Shown here in pieces: positions 45,931 through 56,639 of a stretch of 64,000 nt of DNA. The DNA lies in assembly GCA_024734495.1 (NCBI GenBank), contig JALMQS010000816.1, positions 5,233,171 through 5,297,170 of the forward strand, written 5' to 3'. Each line of letters opens with the position of its first letter. Position 1 is the stretch's first letter. The DNA comes from Forficula auricularia (lineage: Eukaryota > Arthropoda > Insecta > Dermaptera > Forficulidae). The translations under genes were made by a program, and so were the position numbers. Below the pieces are notes generated by a model. The model was not told the DNA's origin, ran no database searches, and worked only from the letters and a program-made list of their open reading frames with translations.

Positions 45931-46957
45931 ACAAAATAGAATATTTTAGTGTTTAGGAGTGAGAAATTAATATAAATTATCTTTTTTATGTTTAGCTCCT
46001 TCGTATTAATAATAGAAAATTTTGAAATGGATAAATGAAATTTAATAAATGTTCATGTTGAATTATTTATTATTGTTAATAGTTTCGCCATTGCTTGGCT
46101 CTTAGACCATGAAATATATAGACACGCCCTGGTGTCGATTTGATGAGGCCAACATCAACTAGAGAATGTGACGTCATCTGTAGGTAGGAACACCCAGAAA
46201 TAGCATGGCCACTATAGGAATTATTTTACATTGAGATAAATTTATCGTAGTTTAGATTATTTATTTTGGGTTCCAATATTTGAAAATTAATATTTTATTA
46301 ATATTACCAAAATATTTATGCGAGAACGTGACGTCATCTGTAGGCGTTGTTGGCCTCACTTCACTCTGTGTGGAGAGTAGCAGAGGGCGTGTCTATATAT
46401 TTGATGGTCTAAGGTTTGGCTCATCAGACCTATTTACATTTTTTTTTGTTTATAAAATTTTTTTGATTGAACAACACATTTCACTGGGAAATCACAGATA
46501 ACATATCACAGTTCTAGAAAGAATACATTCGACGAGAGACAGTCCAAGAGTTAAAAAGTGGTTAAATATTTAAAAATAGTATCTCCATGTCAAATCACAT
46601 CCCCAAGGGACGATCTACCATGATGAGTCGATCGTCCCTTGGGGATGTGATTTGACATGGAGATACTATTTTTAAATGTTTAACCACCTTTTAACTCTTG
46701 GACTGTCTCTCGTCGAATGTATTCTTTCTGGAACTGTGATATTGATTTCCCAGTGAAATGTGTTGTTCAATCAAAAAAATTTTATAAACAAAAAAAAAGT
46801 GTAAATAGGTCTGATGAGCCAAACAATGGCGAAACTAGTAACAATAATAAATAATTCAACATGAACATTTATTAAATTTCATTTATCCATTTCAAAATTT
46901 TCTATTATTAATACGAAGGAGCTAAACATAAAAAAGATAATTTATACAAAATAGAAT
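45931..46957 (-). mobile_element. Foldback retroelement with hammerhead-like motif, copy 5
   Basis: Perfect 12-bp direct repeats ACAAAATAGAAT at 45931-45942 and 46946-46957. The tail is on the left (45943-45971), so orientation is minus. Arms of about 320 bp pair across the centre near 46619 (GACGATCTACCATGATGAGTCGATCGTC). The right arm on plus has the best hammerhead core of the window: CTGATGA (46811-46817), GCC...GGC hairpin, GAAAC (46831), then TAGTA. The left-arm copy is broken by a 313-bp MITE in its hairpin loop. Confidence 0.75.
46094..46422. mobile_element. 313-bp TIR MITE inside foldback copy 5
   Basis: Element 46102-46414 with 29-bp inverted ends TTAGACCAT[G/C]AAATATATAG...; flanks CTTGGCTC (46094-46101) and TTTGGCTC (46415-46422) match at 7 of 8. 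The unbroken right arm shows the empty site. Inside, two copies of GTGACGTCATCTGTAGG occur in direct orientation. Confidence 0.8.
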
Positions 46958-47339
46958 GTTCACTATTTTTATTCTTCGATCTTTTAATTTTGCCCAAGAA
47001 GAAACAATTTCTTGAGGATTGATATTAGTGGAAGTCTGATTCACATTTGGGAAGCATTAACGTATCTGTTAGAGCTTTTTTGTAGACCGAAATGCCATGG
47101 TTTCCTTCAATTTTTACTATATTCAATGCGAAGCATGGGAAAAGTATTGTAATCAGTCTCGCGGCAAGTGTGACTTTAAAGGATTCTCCGGTAAAGACTA
47201 CAGAACCCATGGACTCAATTAAAGTCACAAATTATAGTATTCAATTAGGTTGAATTTCAGCACGTGACGGTTTTGCCAAAAATTACATGGGGTCTCGTCA
47301 AGAGGCCAAAAAGTGCGATTTTTTCATTTAGTGCGTGCA

Positions 47340-47410
47340 GATGGATGGATGGTTGGATGGATGGATGGTTGGATGGATGGTTGGATGGATGGATGGATGG
47401 ATGAATGGGT
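47340..47410 (+). repeat. (GGAT)n microsatellite
   Basis: ATGGATGGATGGTTGGATGG and variants, about 70 bp. The 65-aa frame across it ([11 protein letters not shown]) is microsatellite translation. Confidence 0.9.
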
Positions 47411-47869
47411 GTATGTTATCGCTTTTTTGGCCCATGATTTTTTCCACACCGTTGCACCGATTGAAATGAAATTGAAAACCTACCATTCTTTTAACAAAAT
47501 GAAGCGCTGATTAGTTTTTGGTACATATCGGCCTACAAACATTAGTACTTTATTTCAGTACTTTTTTAGATTTTTTTAAATATCTTGAAAATGACTCAAC
47601 CAACTTTGATGAAATTTAATATCATAATTAAGTACCATGGGGATCACAAAAAAGGTTAAATAAAGTTTTTAGTAAAATTATATTTTAAAGTACTTTACTC
47701 TAGAGTAAGATAGTACTTTTTTAAATTCTTTAAAATGTATTCATTTGAACGGTTTATATTAGCTCATTTGAACTTGCTTAAGTATGAATGGATAGGCTTC
47801 TCTCTGTGAAATGCTAAAAATTGGTGAGGAAATTTTATAAGTAACCAACTGCGTTGTTTTCTTATCCGT

Positions 47870-48590
47870 TACCTTTGCTGAAGACATAGAGGAATCGACT
47901 TAAAATCAAAAATAGCGATTGATTCTCATCTAATACTTGAGGAATAAACATTCTATATTGTATTTTTGACGTTTCGGTTTTTATTGGTAACCATTGCTGA
48001 AGACATGGAGTAATCGAGTTAAAATCAAAAATAGCGATTGATTCTCATCTAGTACTTGAGGAATAACCATTCTATATTGGATTTTTGACGTTTCTGTTTT
48101 TATTGGTAACCATTGGTGAAGACATGGAGTAATCGAGTTAAAATCAAAAATAGCGATTGATTCTCATCTAGTACTTGAGGAATAATCATTCTATATTGGA
48201 TTTTTGACGTTTCGGTTTTTATTGGTAACCATTGGTGAAGACATGGAGGAATCGACTTAAAATCAAAAATAGCGACTGATTCTCATCTATTGAGGAATAA
48301 TAATTCTACATTCGATTTTTGACGCTTCGATTATTATTGGTAACCATTGCTGAAGACATGGAGGAATCGACTTAAAATCAAAAATAACCATCGATTCTTA
48401 TTTAATACTAGAGGAATAACCTTATTGCATTCCATTTTTGATGTTTTGAATATTAATGGCAACCTCTACTGAAAACGTGGAAGAATAGACTTAAAATCAT
48501 AAAGACTAAATTCTGTTTTGGTAAACAACTCAATCTTGAATATCAGCCATAATTTTTTCTTGTTGCCTGTCTCTGTGTGTTTGTGGATTC
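47870..48590 (+). repeat. 119-bp tandem array, about 6 units
   Basis: Units start with GAAGACAT at 47880, 47999, 48118, 48237 and 48352 and with GAAAACGT at 48471: spacing 119, 119, 119, 115, 119. Each contains TTAAAATCAAAAATAGCGAT and TTTTTGACGTTTCGGTTTTT. The middle units are nearly identical and the outer ones are diverged, as expected for a small satellite growing by unequal exchange. No stable coding frame. Confidence 0.9.
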
Positions 48591-48809
48591 CGATACCCAC
48601 GATAACCCAGCAATGAAACGTCGAAATTTTTCGCTCATCTGTCACAACGTTTGTATTTCTGATACTGAGAATTGATTAGAATTTAGGCTCTGTAGCATTA
48701 GAAATCCGGCCTTGATAATGCAGAAAATATCATTTTTCGAAAGATTTTATTAGATTTGAAGGCGTTTTTTTATGACATTTAGTTATAAACAAACATAAAT
48801 ATATCTTAC

Positions 48810-49029
48810 CTTTTCAGACAACGTCTCGTGGCATGGACCTGGAATACTCTCACCCCACAGGAAGTCACTATTAGACTTGCGATCTAGTAAAAATATACTA
48901 GCGAAACATTTCGATTTCGAAGGAATAAGGATTTGTGAAAACAGGGATTGAAGTTGATTAGGTTTAGGGATAGGACATGATTCTCTTGATAAAACAATCA
49001 TGAGCTCACGTGGGCAGGGATACTAGGCC
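48810..49029 (-). pseudogene. Exon-like block A of a three-member set
   Basis: On minus: acceptor CTTACTTCAG, 220 bp, donor AAAAG|GTAAGATAT. From the internal ATG at 49001 the frame reads MIVLSRESCPIPKPNQLQSL, then FSQILIPSKSKCFASIFLLD and ends CHETLSEK at the donor. An in-frame TAG lies just after the acceptor. Blocks B and C are homologous and carry splice-like sites at the same places. The product is unrecognised. The blocks could be a decaying tandem exon array, non-coding exons or a diverged repeat. Confidence 0.35.
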
Positions 49030-49382
49030 CTGAAGTAAGTTTGTACTTCTTTATCAAAAAGAACAAAGAAGTACACACCTACCCGTTACACCAAAGATAA
49101 AGAATTTGTTTTTCCATAAAATAAGAAAACCAAAGACTTAATATTAATGTTACTATTAGAAGGACGAGTATCTACTTGAAAAAAGAAAAAATGCTATTAG
49201 TAAAATAATATAATGAATTTAAAGTATTTTTATAGAAATATTCGGTATAAAATTATATTCAATATATTATTTATTTATTTATTTAATTGATATTTGTTCA
49301 AACTCGAAAAATGTACTTGAAAAATTTACAGTATTTATTACTTAATCAATTAGAAGAATAGGGTATTATAAAGATATCTTAC

Positions 49383-49602
49383 CTTATCAGCCAACCTCTC
49401 GTGGCATGGACTTGGAATTATCTTACCCCCAAAGAAAAAACTATTACACTCGAGAACAAGTATAAATATACTCGCGAATCATTTCGATTTCGAAGTAATA
49501 AGGATCTGTGAAAACAGGGATTGAAGTTGATTAGGATTAGGGATAGGACATGATTCTCTTGGTAAAAGAATCATGTGCTCACGTGGGCAGGGATGCCATG
49601 CC
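49383..49602 (-). pseudogene. Exon-like block B
   Basis: Same length (220 bp) and same borders as block A (CCTACTTCAG acceptor, TAAG|GTAAGATAT donor). The frame reads RESCPIPNPNQLQSLFSQIL, then a TGA where block A has Cys, and resumes to CHERLADK. The downstream 350 bp also resemble that after block A, so the duplicated unit is about 580 bp. Confidence 0.35.
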
Positions 49603-49909
49603 CTGAAGTAGGTCTGTACTTTTGTTATCCAAAAGAACAAAGAAGTACACACCTACTCGTTACCCATTGATAAAGAATTTGGTTTTTCATAAAATAAGAA
49701 AACCTAAGTGGTAATCTCATTGTTAGTATTAGAAGGACGAGCACCTACCTGAAAAAAGAATACAAATACTATTAGTAAAATATTATACTGAATTTAAATT
49801 ATTTTTTATAGAAATATTCGGAATAAAATTATATTTAATACAATATTTATTTATTTTAATTGAACTTTTTTTAAAAAATTCGTAAAAAGTACATGAAAAA
49901 TTTAGAGTA

Positions 49910-50240
49910 TTTCTTACTTATTTAATTATTTTTTTATTTTTTTTTTATTTATTTAAATTTAAATGTATTTACATACATATATACACTACAATACATTAAA
50001 CGTACAAATCATTGCACTATAATATACAACATAATATTTAACATTAAAATACATAATATTACACTATAATAAGTTCTAATGTCTATGTAACATTTTCACT
50101 AATATGTTTCCTTAAATTAAGTTAAAATGTTAAATTTGTTGAATTTTTTACAACAGAGGGCAGACAATTGAAATCCTCAAGCCCCCTGAAGTAAAGTGAG
50201 TTTTTAGTCGATTCACTATTTACCTTATTCACATATATCC
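49910..50240 (-). pseudogene. LINE polymerase C-terminal tail, copy 2
   Basis: On minus: NSLYFRGLEDFNCLPSVVKN, then NSTNLTF and a stop, closely like the tail at 45.4 kb. AT-rich 3' sequence with TTATTTATTTAAATTTAAAT follows. It lies between exon-like blocks B and C and probably inserted after the duplication. Confidence 0.6.
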
Positions 50241-50306
50241 TATCATTATTATATATCCTATATATTATATATATTATAAGATTATAGTATTATAAGGATT
50301 TTTTAC

Positions 50307-50515
50307 CATAACAGCCAACGATGACTTGAATACTTTGACCCCACAGGAACACACTATTACACTCGCCCACATCTAAAATTATACTCACGAAACATTTCGA
50401 TTTCGAAGAAATGAGGTTTTGTGGAAACAGCGATTGAAGTTGGTTAGGATTAGGGATAGAACATGATATTCTTTAGAAATGAATCATTAACCCATTTGGG
50501 CAGGGAGACAAACCC
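50307..50515 (-). pseudogene. Exon-like block C
   Basis: 209 bp, acceptor CCTACTTCAG, donor TTATG|GTAAAAAA. After an early TAA the frame is open: RISCSIPNPNQLQSLFPQNL, then SSKSKCFVSIILDVGECNSV and LWGQSI. It is homologous to A and B, but its last ten codons differ. Confidence 0.35.
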
Positions 50516-50839
50516 CTGAAGTAGGTCCGTAGTTCTTGCTGTATAATAGCAAAAAATTACACACTAACCCGTTCCCCGATTATTAAAAATAATTTAGTAT
50601 AAATAAAATTTTTACTTTTTAAATTAATTGACACATTCTTGAACTCATAGGAATAAATTTTATCAAAAAATCACATAACTTGTCAAATTACAAGTGAACT
50701 TATTATTTCCATTTAATTAGGTTTTGTATATGTAACATATACATGCTTATAATTAATAATAATATAATATAGTTGTTTATTAGTGAGGAGTAGAGTCAGC
50801 TGAGAGGTAGGATGAAGGTGGAGAAGGTATATTGTAATA

Positions 50840-50910
50840 CTCACACTAGATGTTTCATCCGTCACTGGCTGATACACACTTCCAATCTGCCTATCACTCC
50901 CCCTTATATA
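50840..50910 (-). promoter_or_regulatory. Possible minus-strand TATA box and first exon
   Basis: TATATAAGGGGG on minus (about 50911-50900) is followed 35-40 bases downstream by TATCAGCC and then by a donor-like TAGT|GTGAGTATT. It stands upstream of the three exon-like blocks on the same strand. Speculative. Confidence 0.2.
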
Positions 50911-50914
50911 CCTA

Positions 50915-51060
50915 CCCATCTCCCCCCTCCAAACCCATTGTCCCTATCTCCCCCCTCCAATCATTGTCCCTATCTCCCCCCTCCAAACCCATTGTCCCTA
51001 TCCCCCCTTCCTGTCCCTATCTCCTCCCCACTTCTCATTCTGCCTATTTCCCCCCACTCT
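50915..51060. repeat. C/T-rich minisatellite, about 30-bp unit
   Basis: Units of CCCTATCTCCCCCCTCCAAA plus CCCATTGT repeat from 50917. The minus strand is G-rich with several GGGG/GGG runs close together and could form a G-quadruplex; the homopurine strand could also form a triplex. The 90- and 96-aa plus frames over it are low-complexity. Confidence 0.85.
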
Positions 51061-51625
51061 TGTATACCCTTCGAGAGCAATTAGTGCAAGCTATTCTTAG
51101 CTTATCTTTCGTGATAATCTTAATCTGCTTAGTATTGTAATTATTTTACCTTGTTTAAACCACGCCATTCGATTTTCACTTATTTTACTACTAATTTTCT
51201 AACTGTGTTTAAAGCACTCCATTCGATTTTCACTGATCGTTACTAATTATTTAGCTGTGTTTAAAAGTACTAGTCGTACTCATAAAGACCGATGAAAATT
51301 ACACTCGAATTCAATTGTTGATTCACTTGTCTAGATTTAAATGATATAAAATTTAAATAATAAAAAAAATGATAAAAAATTAATTAACATAGATTAAAAA
51401 TTTTTTATAAATAAAAATTATATTATTTAACAATAGCGTAAAAAATAATGAACGTACCTGAAATATATTGATTTTTAAATGAGTCAGATCGGGTTATTGA
51501 AACCTCAAAATATATTCGCTTTTACTATAAATACACATTCACACACCCACATGTAATATTAGTTGAAAATCGATGGCTATTTTTAATTTAAGTCAACATG
51601 AACTGCAAATAGCCAGTGATATCTG
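51061..51625. other. AT-rich sequence, no gene seen
   Basis: Two short direct repeats (CATTCGATTTTCACT near 51167 and 51220, each following a TTTAAA-containing phrase) are the only structure noted. Confidence 0.3.
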
Positions 51626-51709
51626 ATTAATAATAAAGAAATACAAATATTAATATTCCAAATGACTTAGGATAAAGATTAGCAAGGATCCGTTGCAGTT
51701 TATTTATAA

Positions 51710-52524
51710 TCAAAATAGTTTCACCAGTTTTTGAGATATTTCGAAAAAACGAAGATAAAAACCCACTTTTTTCATGCACGATTACAATACTTGACCATAT
51801 GGTAAAGTAATAAGCTGACGTGTTCTGATGTGGCCATCCACTTGACTTTACCATACAACCTGGGCCCTAAAATTATTTATAATCATGTATATGGGGGGGG
51901 GGGGGTTAGTTTTTGCATTTTTATACTTCTGGTGTCCCACTGATTATGTATACAAAATGTGGTTGAGTTTGGTAAATGGCCAAGATTTTTATTGTTCGAC
52001 CCTACACCCCATCCCCCATTTTGGGCGGTTAGTTTTTGCATTTTTAGACTTCTGGAGGTCTACTGATTATGTATACAAAATTTGGTTGAGTTTGCTCAAA
52101 CGGCCTAGATTTTTAATTTTTAATCCCCCCCTCCCCCCTCTTCACACCCCTTAATTTTGTGTCGATATACACCAAAATCTAATCAGCTCTTAATCTCAAT
52201 GGACCAAAACTACGTGTGAAATTTGGTTTCGATATTCACACTAGTTTTTGAGCTAGCTCGTCCACAAAAATTTTGAAACGCACAGACTAACGGACAACCA
52301 GACAGACTAACTAACAGACATTTTGACAAAACAATTATTATCTCGAAAAATATAATTTTTTCGATGTTCACTTATTAGAGCTTTTTTGTAGATGCCATGG
52401 TTTAGCTCAATTTTTTTAATCAAAATATTTTCAGCCATTTTTTAGATATTTCGAAAAAAAGAAGAAAAAACACTTTTTTCATGCACGATTACAATACTTG
52501 ACCATACCCTGTATGGTAAAGTAA
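51710..52524 (-). repeat. Module A: one full unit joined head-to-tail to a partial unit
   Basis: On minus the full unit runs from ACTTTACCATACAGGGTATG (52524 down) to CAGCTTATT (51810). It is followed at once by ACTTTACCATATGGTCAAG of a second, truncated unit (51808 to about 51710). Inside are two 120-bp direct units (GTTAGTTTTTGCATTTTTA...). The 89-aa plus frame is repeat translation. Confidence 0.75.
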
Positions 52525-53433
52525 AAATTGATTTCATGATACATGTTTTTTCTACCAAAGAAATTTTTTAATAATAATTCAATGTGAATAAAACTAAAAA
52601 AATGATTATAATTTAATCAACTAATTAATCTTTTGGTGAAGTATTTAAATTTATAAAAAATATTCTACATTTAATTTTCAAGTTTGTATTTAAGCTATTT
52701 TTTTTAAATAATTAAATTATTTTTCAAATTAAAAATAAATGTCTTTTTCCTAGTAGTTAGGTATTATTTTTAGTGGGTTGAAGGAGTTATAGGTATTATT
52801 TTTAATTTAAAATAATATTTAATGTTTCTTTTGGGTAATATTCTTCTAAGTAAAATCTCTTTCAAGTCCCAAAGGGCCGCCACATTTATCCCATCTCTAA
52901 TCATAACTTGTTTTTTATTTGCCACCTCCCTCTTCCTCTTGAGAAACTAGGGATGTAGTCTGATGATTGTAATTTCTAACGGGTATAAAGGAAATCTCTC
53001 AAGAGCCCTCATTAGTTGTATAAAGGCATTACTGAGACCTTCAATCTAGGTCAGTAAAATCCAAACTCTCATTTAGATCACTTCTGATCTTATTATAGAT
53101 TTTTTTCTTATTTTTACTATCCGGCACGTACCCAGAAATTTCAGAAGAACCCAAACTTTTTTTGGATACAAAATCAAAATTTAAAATAATGTAATTATAA
53201 ACCTAAAACCTGTAACCAAAAAGATTGTATAGGGGTTGGCAAACCCTAGCAGCCTGTTTGATTAGTACAGTATTAAAATAAAATTTAATAAACTTAATAA
53301 CTAAATACACTAAATTTTTGTACATATTAGTAGAGAAAGAGCAAAAAACTTAAATTGCTAGTGATCTCATATCTAGAATCAATGGTTAGTTTTTTGTTTA
53401 TAACCCCAAACAAATGTTTCTAATTAAAAAATC
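52525..53433. other. AT-rich sequence, no gene seen
   Basis: No recognised frame or repeat border. Confidence 0.3.
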
Positions 53434-53945
53434 TTAAGGTAGTTCTTTCGCGACAATCCACAAAGGTTTTAGCCTCGTAAACACTTTATACATATGAACG
53501 GTCCTAGAATTTTAGGTTATGTTTTTTTCTCACACTACTATATCCTCTTTATGAATGGATCGATTCCAAGCGATTGTTCTTATATCCCCTCCACTAAAAA
53601 TAATCGCCCAAACATGTTTGTTTTTTATATTTTTTATTAAAACTACGAGGTAAATAATTTCAATTTTTTTCAAGTTACTTCGAATATATTATTCTATCAA
53701 ATATTAGTTTTTCATCAAGATGGTGAAAGTCCTTCAATGAAAAATAAAATAAAATAATCATCATTTTCCCACCTTTTTCCAATCTACCATATGTAAAAAA
53801 ATTCATTTTTAATTGCAATTATTTCATGTTTGGTGTGGTAAATCGTCTTCAAATTTTAACAGTGTGTTTATTATGCTTTTAATGACTTATATTCCAAGTT
53901 TCAAAGACTTCTTGAATTTTTGCATTTGTGAAAGAACTACCTTAA
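53434..53945 (-). mobile_element. TTAA-flanked MITE, copy 2
   Basis: TTAA at 53434-53437 and 53942-53945, inverted ends as in copy 1, orientation reversed. Confidence 0.75.
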
Positions 53946-54032
53946 AATAAATTTTCATTTAATTTAATTTCAATGTGATTTTCTATCTATTAATTATAAA
54001 ATTCCTAAAGATGACAAAAATCAATTAGAATC

Positions 54033-54559
54033 TAAGGTAGTTCTTTCACAAATGCAAAAATTCAAGAGGTCTTTGAAACTTGGAATATAAGTAATTAAAA
54101 GCATATTACATATACTGTTAAAATTTGAAGACGATTTACTACACCAAACATGAAATAATTGCAATTTAATATGACATTTTTAACATAGAGATAGGGAAAG
54201 GGTGTGGAAATGATCATTATTTTATTTTTTTTTCATTGAAGGACTTTCACCATCTTGATGAAAAACTAATATTTGTTAGAATAATAAATTCGGAGTAACT
54301 TAAAAAAAAAATTGAAATTATTTACCAGGTAGTGTTGATAAAAAAACAAAAACATATTTAGGGGATTATTTTTAGTGGAGGGGATATAAGCGCAATGGCT
54401 TGAAAACGACCGGCAAGTATGTGTATATCTATATAGAGATTTCGTAGTGTGAGTGGACAGTCACTTTAAAAACCCTAAAATTTTAGTTCCGTTCGTATTT
54501 ATAGAGTGGTTACGAGGCTAAAACTTTTTGTGTGGATTGTCGCGAAAGAACATCCTTAA
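54033..54559 (+). mobile_element. TTAA-flanked MITE, copy 3
   Basis: TAAGGTAGTTCTTTCACAAA at 54033 and GAAAGAACATCC-TTAA ending at 54559; the left TTAA has decayed to CTAA. Same orientation as the 31.8-kb copy and opposite to copy 2, about 90 bp away. Confidence 0.75.
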
Positions 54560-56250
54560 TCGTTTCTTAAGAGAAAATCTTTCAGGATCCTCCTGTTTCT
54601 TCAAGAACACATTGAACTGAAAGAACTTTGCACATTAGAATCTTTCTATTATAAGTTTTCAGGTGGTCATTTTTAAAGTTTCTTAGGCCTAAGAACTGAA
54701 CCGCCGCGCCGGCGCCGGCTCGTTTTTCTTAAGCCCTACAATCTCCGAATCTTCAATACCCATCTTCCTGATTAAATTTATTTTAGTTATAGTAGGTGCA
54801 TTTTTTTGTACTCTTATCGTTAAACAAAAATAATCTAAATGTAATATATATTCATATTAATTAACAAATTCACCTTTCGATATTTATACATAAATCTATA
54901 GAAACTTTGATTAAACAAAAGCTTTCCAGGATGGTTCATAAGTGATAGAAAAGAGAGTAAACAACATTTACACAAAAAACAGTTATGTATTGTAAAATAT
55001 TGTCATATGAGAATAGCCTTGACGGTCAAATTTTATTCTTCCCACATTTCTGTTATACAAAAACGTATGACCTAATATTTTGTATAGCCTGTTATTGAGG
55101 TATTTTGTCAAAAAAAAAAAATAAAAAATAAAATACTACTCTGTAAATCTATTCAAAAGAGGATTTCGAGAGAAAAACGATTTATGAAATGGACTTCTAA
55201 AATTACATGTCTGAGCTAATCAAAGAGATGTCAACAATTTCCGAACAAAAAAGCACCATCGAATATTTCAACAAACCTCGGCTATACAACCTTTTTCGAA
55301 GATTTACGAAGATTTATAACCCAGAGAAATGGACATCTGCCGACACATTAAAAAATTGCATTGAGTTTCGAAAAAATGCTGTTCCAATTTTTTTCATTGA
55401 TTATTTTTTAAACAAGTATCTGAAATTTAAGAACGTTTTTCAAGTGTTATCTTTGTAAATATTTTTTTATCTAAATAAGGACAGTAGAAATTATTCTAAG
55501 AAATCATTTATTGAATAATTATTTAACAAAATTTGAATAATAAATTAAGTGTCTAAAAACTGTAATTAAAAGAAGACATTTTTTGAGTTGTACATATAAA
55601 AACAATTAGCGATTATAGCAATATTTACTAAAGTCAGTTTATGAATAAATAAAAATGTTATTTTCAATTTTAAAAAATGATTTATTTTTAAGAGGCGTTC
55701 ATTATATTAAAATATATCATTTAGTGATTTCAGCGAGAGAATTTTCTTATAGGCTCTAATGCTAAAGCTAAACTTATCCAAAATATTTTTAGAAAAAACA
55801 AATCTTATTAATTGGATTATTTTAATAGATTTTGTAAAACTCAATGACTAATTTTTGATAAAAATGCTTAAATATTTAATAAAAATTTAATATATACCCT
55901 ATTGCCCGAAATAATCATGAACGCTTTTTAGGTTTACATAATAACTTGAAACACGTCGTCTTTCTGTTCGACTTTCACAGCCTTTAGCTCTAACAATTTG
56001 CAGCTCTAATGGGGTAAAATTTCTTAATCTTATTAATTAAGTATTCGTGAGAATGGAAAATTAAAAAAAAAATGAGGGATCTTTCAAACAAAAAAGTGTA
56101 AATTTCGTGCAACCCAACAGCTCTTTTGAATTCCTATTAAACATGTTCTCATAAAAATTTTATTTTGAGGCCCCAGTCTTTCGATATGAGTATAAAATAT
56201 CGCTAACAGGCGAAGAGAGTGACAATAACTCCAACATAAAAGTATAATAC
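54560..56250. other. AT-rich sequence, no gene seen
   Basis: An 83-aa plus frame (55207-55458: EISTISEQ-like N-terminus, KNCIEFRKNAVPIFF) is unrecognised. A GC-rich dozen (GCCGCGCCGGCGCCGGC near 54702) stands alone. Confidence 0.3.
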
Positions 56251-56289
56251 CAAATTGGTTTCTCTGCATTCAGCAATTGAAACACATTT

Positions 56290-56600
56290 AAATATCATAA
56301 AGAGAAACAAAGCATCAAGCAGAGGACAACCTCATTGTTTCTTTTTTGTGAATCAACATCTCTGCTACTCTCGACAAAACAAAAACTTTTCAATTGAACT
56401 GAAACAAAGAGGTTGTCCTCTGCTTGATACAAATAAACATACACACATAGATACTAAATATATATGTATATATATATATATTATTTATTTGTTTGAGACT
56501 ATTGTTTCGAAGGCTTGGCTTTATCATCAGTCTTTTTTTAATTATTAATATTATTTTTCGTGGTGTCAGTATCGCGTGGATATTTAAAATGTTTGTTCTT
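56290..56600 (-). mobile_element. Hammerhead-like family 2 foldback, left part
   Basis: GCATCAAGCAGAGGACAACC and its complement GGTTGTCCTCTGCTTGAT form a hairpin around the CTGCTACTCTCGACAAAA segment. Further right, on minus, CTGATGA / hairpin / GAAAC / ATAGTC lies at about 56503-56545. The right part of the repeat continues at 57500 after the mariner insertion. Confidence 0.5.
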
Positions 56601-56639
56601 AGCAGACAAGCCATTTAAACATTAAGCATTGATATACTA

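Noticed and set aside
47313..47510. 65-aa frame with repeated WMDG
   Set aside because: Translation of the (GGAT)n microsatellite.
50812..51140. 90- and 96-aa proline/serine-rich frames
   Set aside because: Two frames of the C/T-rich minisatellite; low complexity.
51885..52154. 89-aa frame with two similar halves
   Set aside because: The internal duplication is that of the 120-bp repeat in module A, with poly-G/C runs in the frame.
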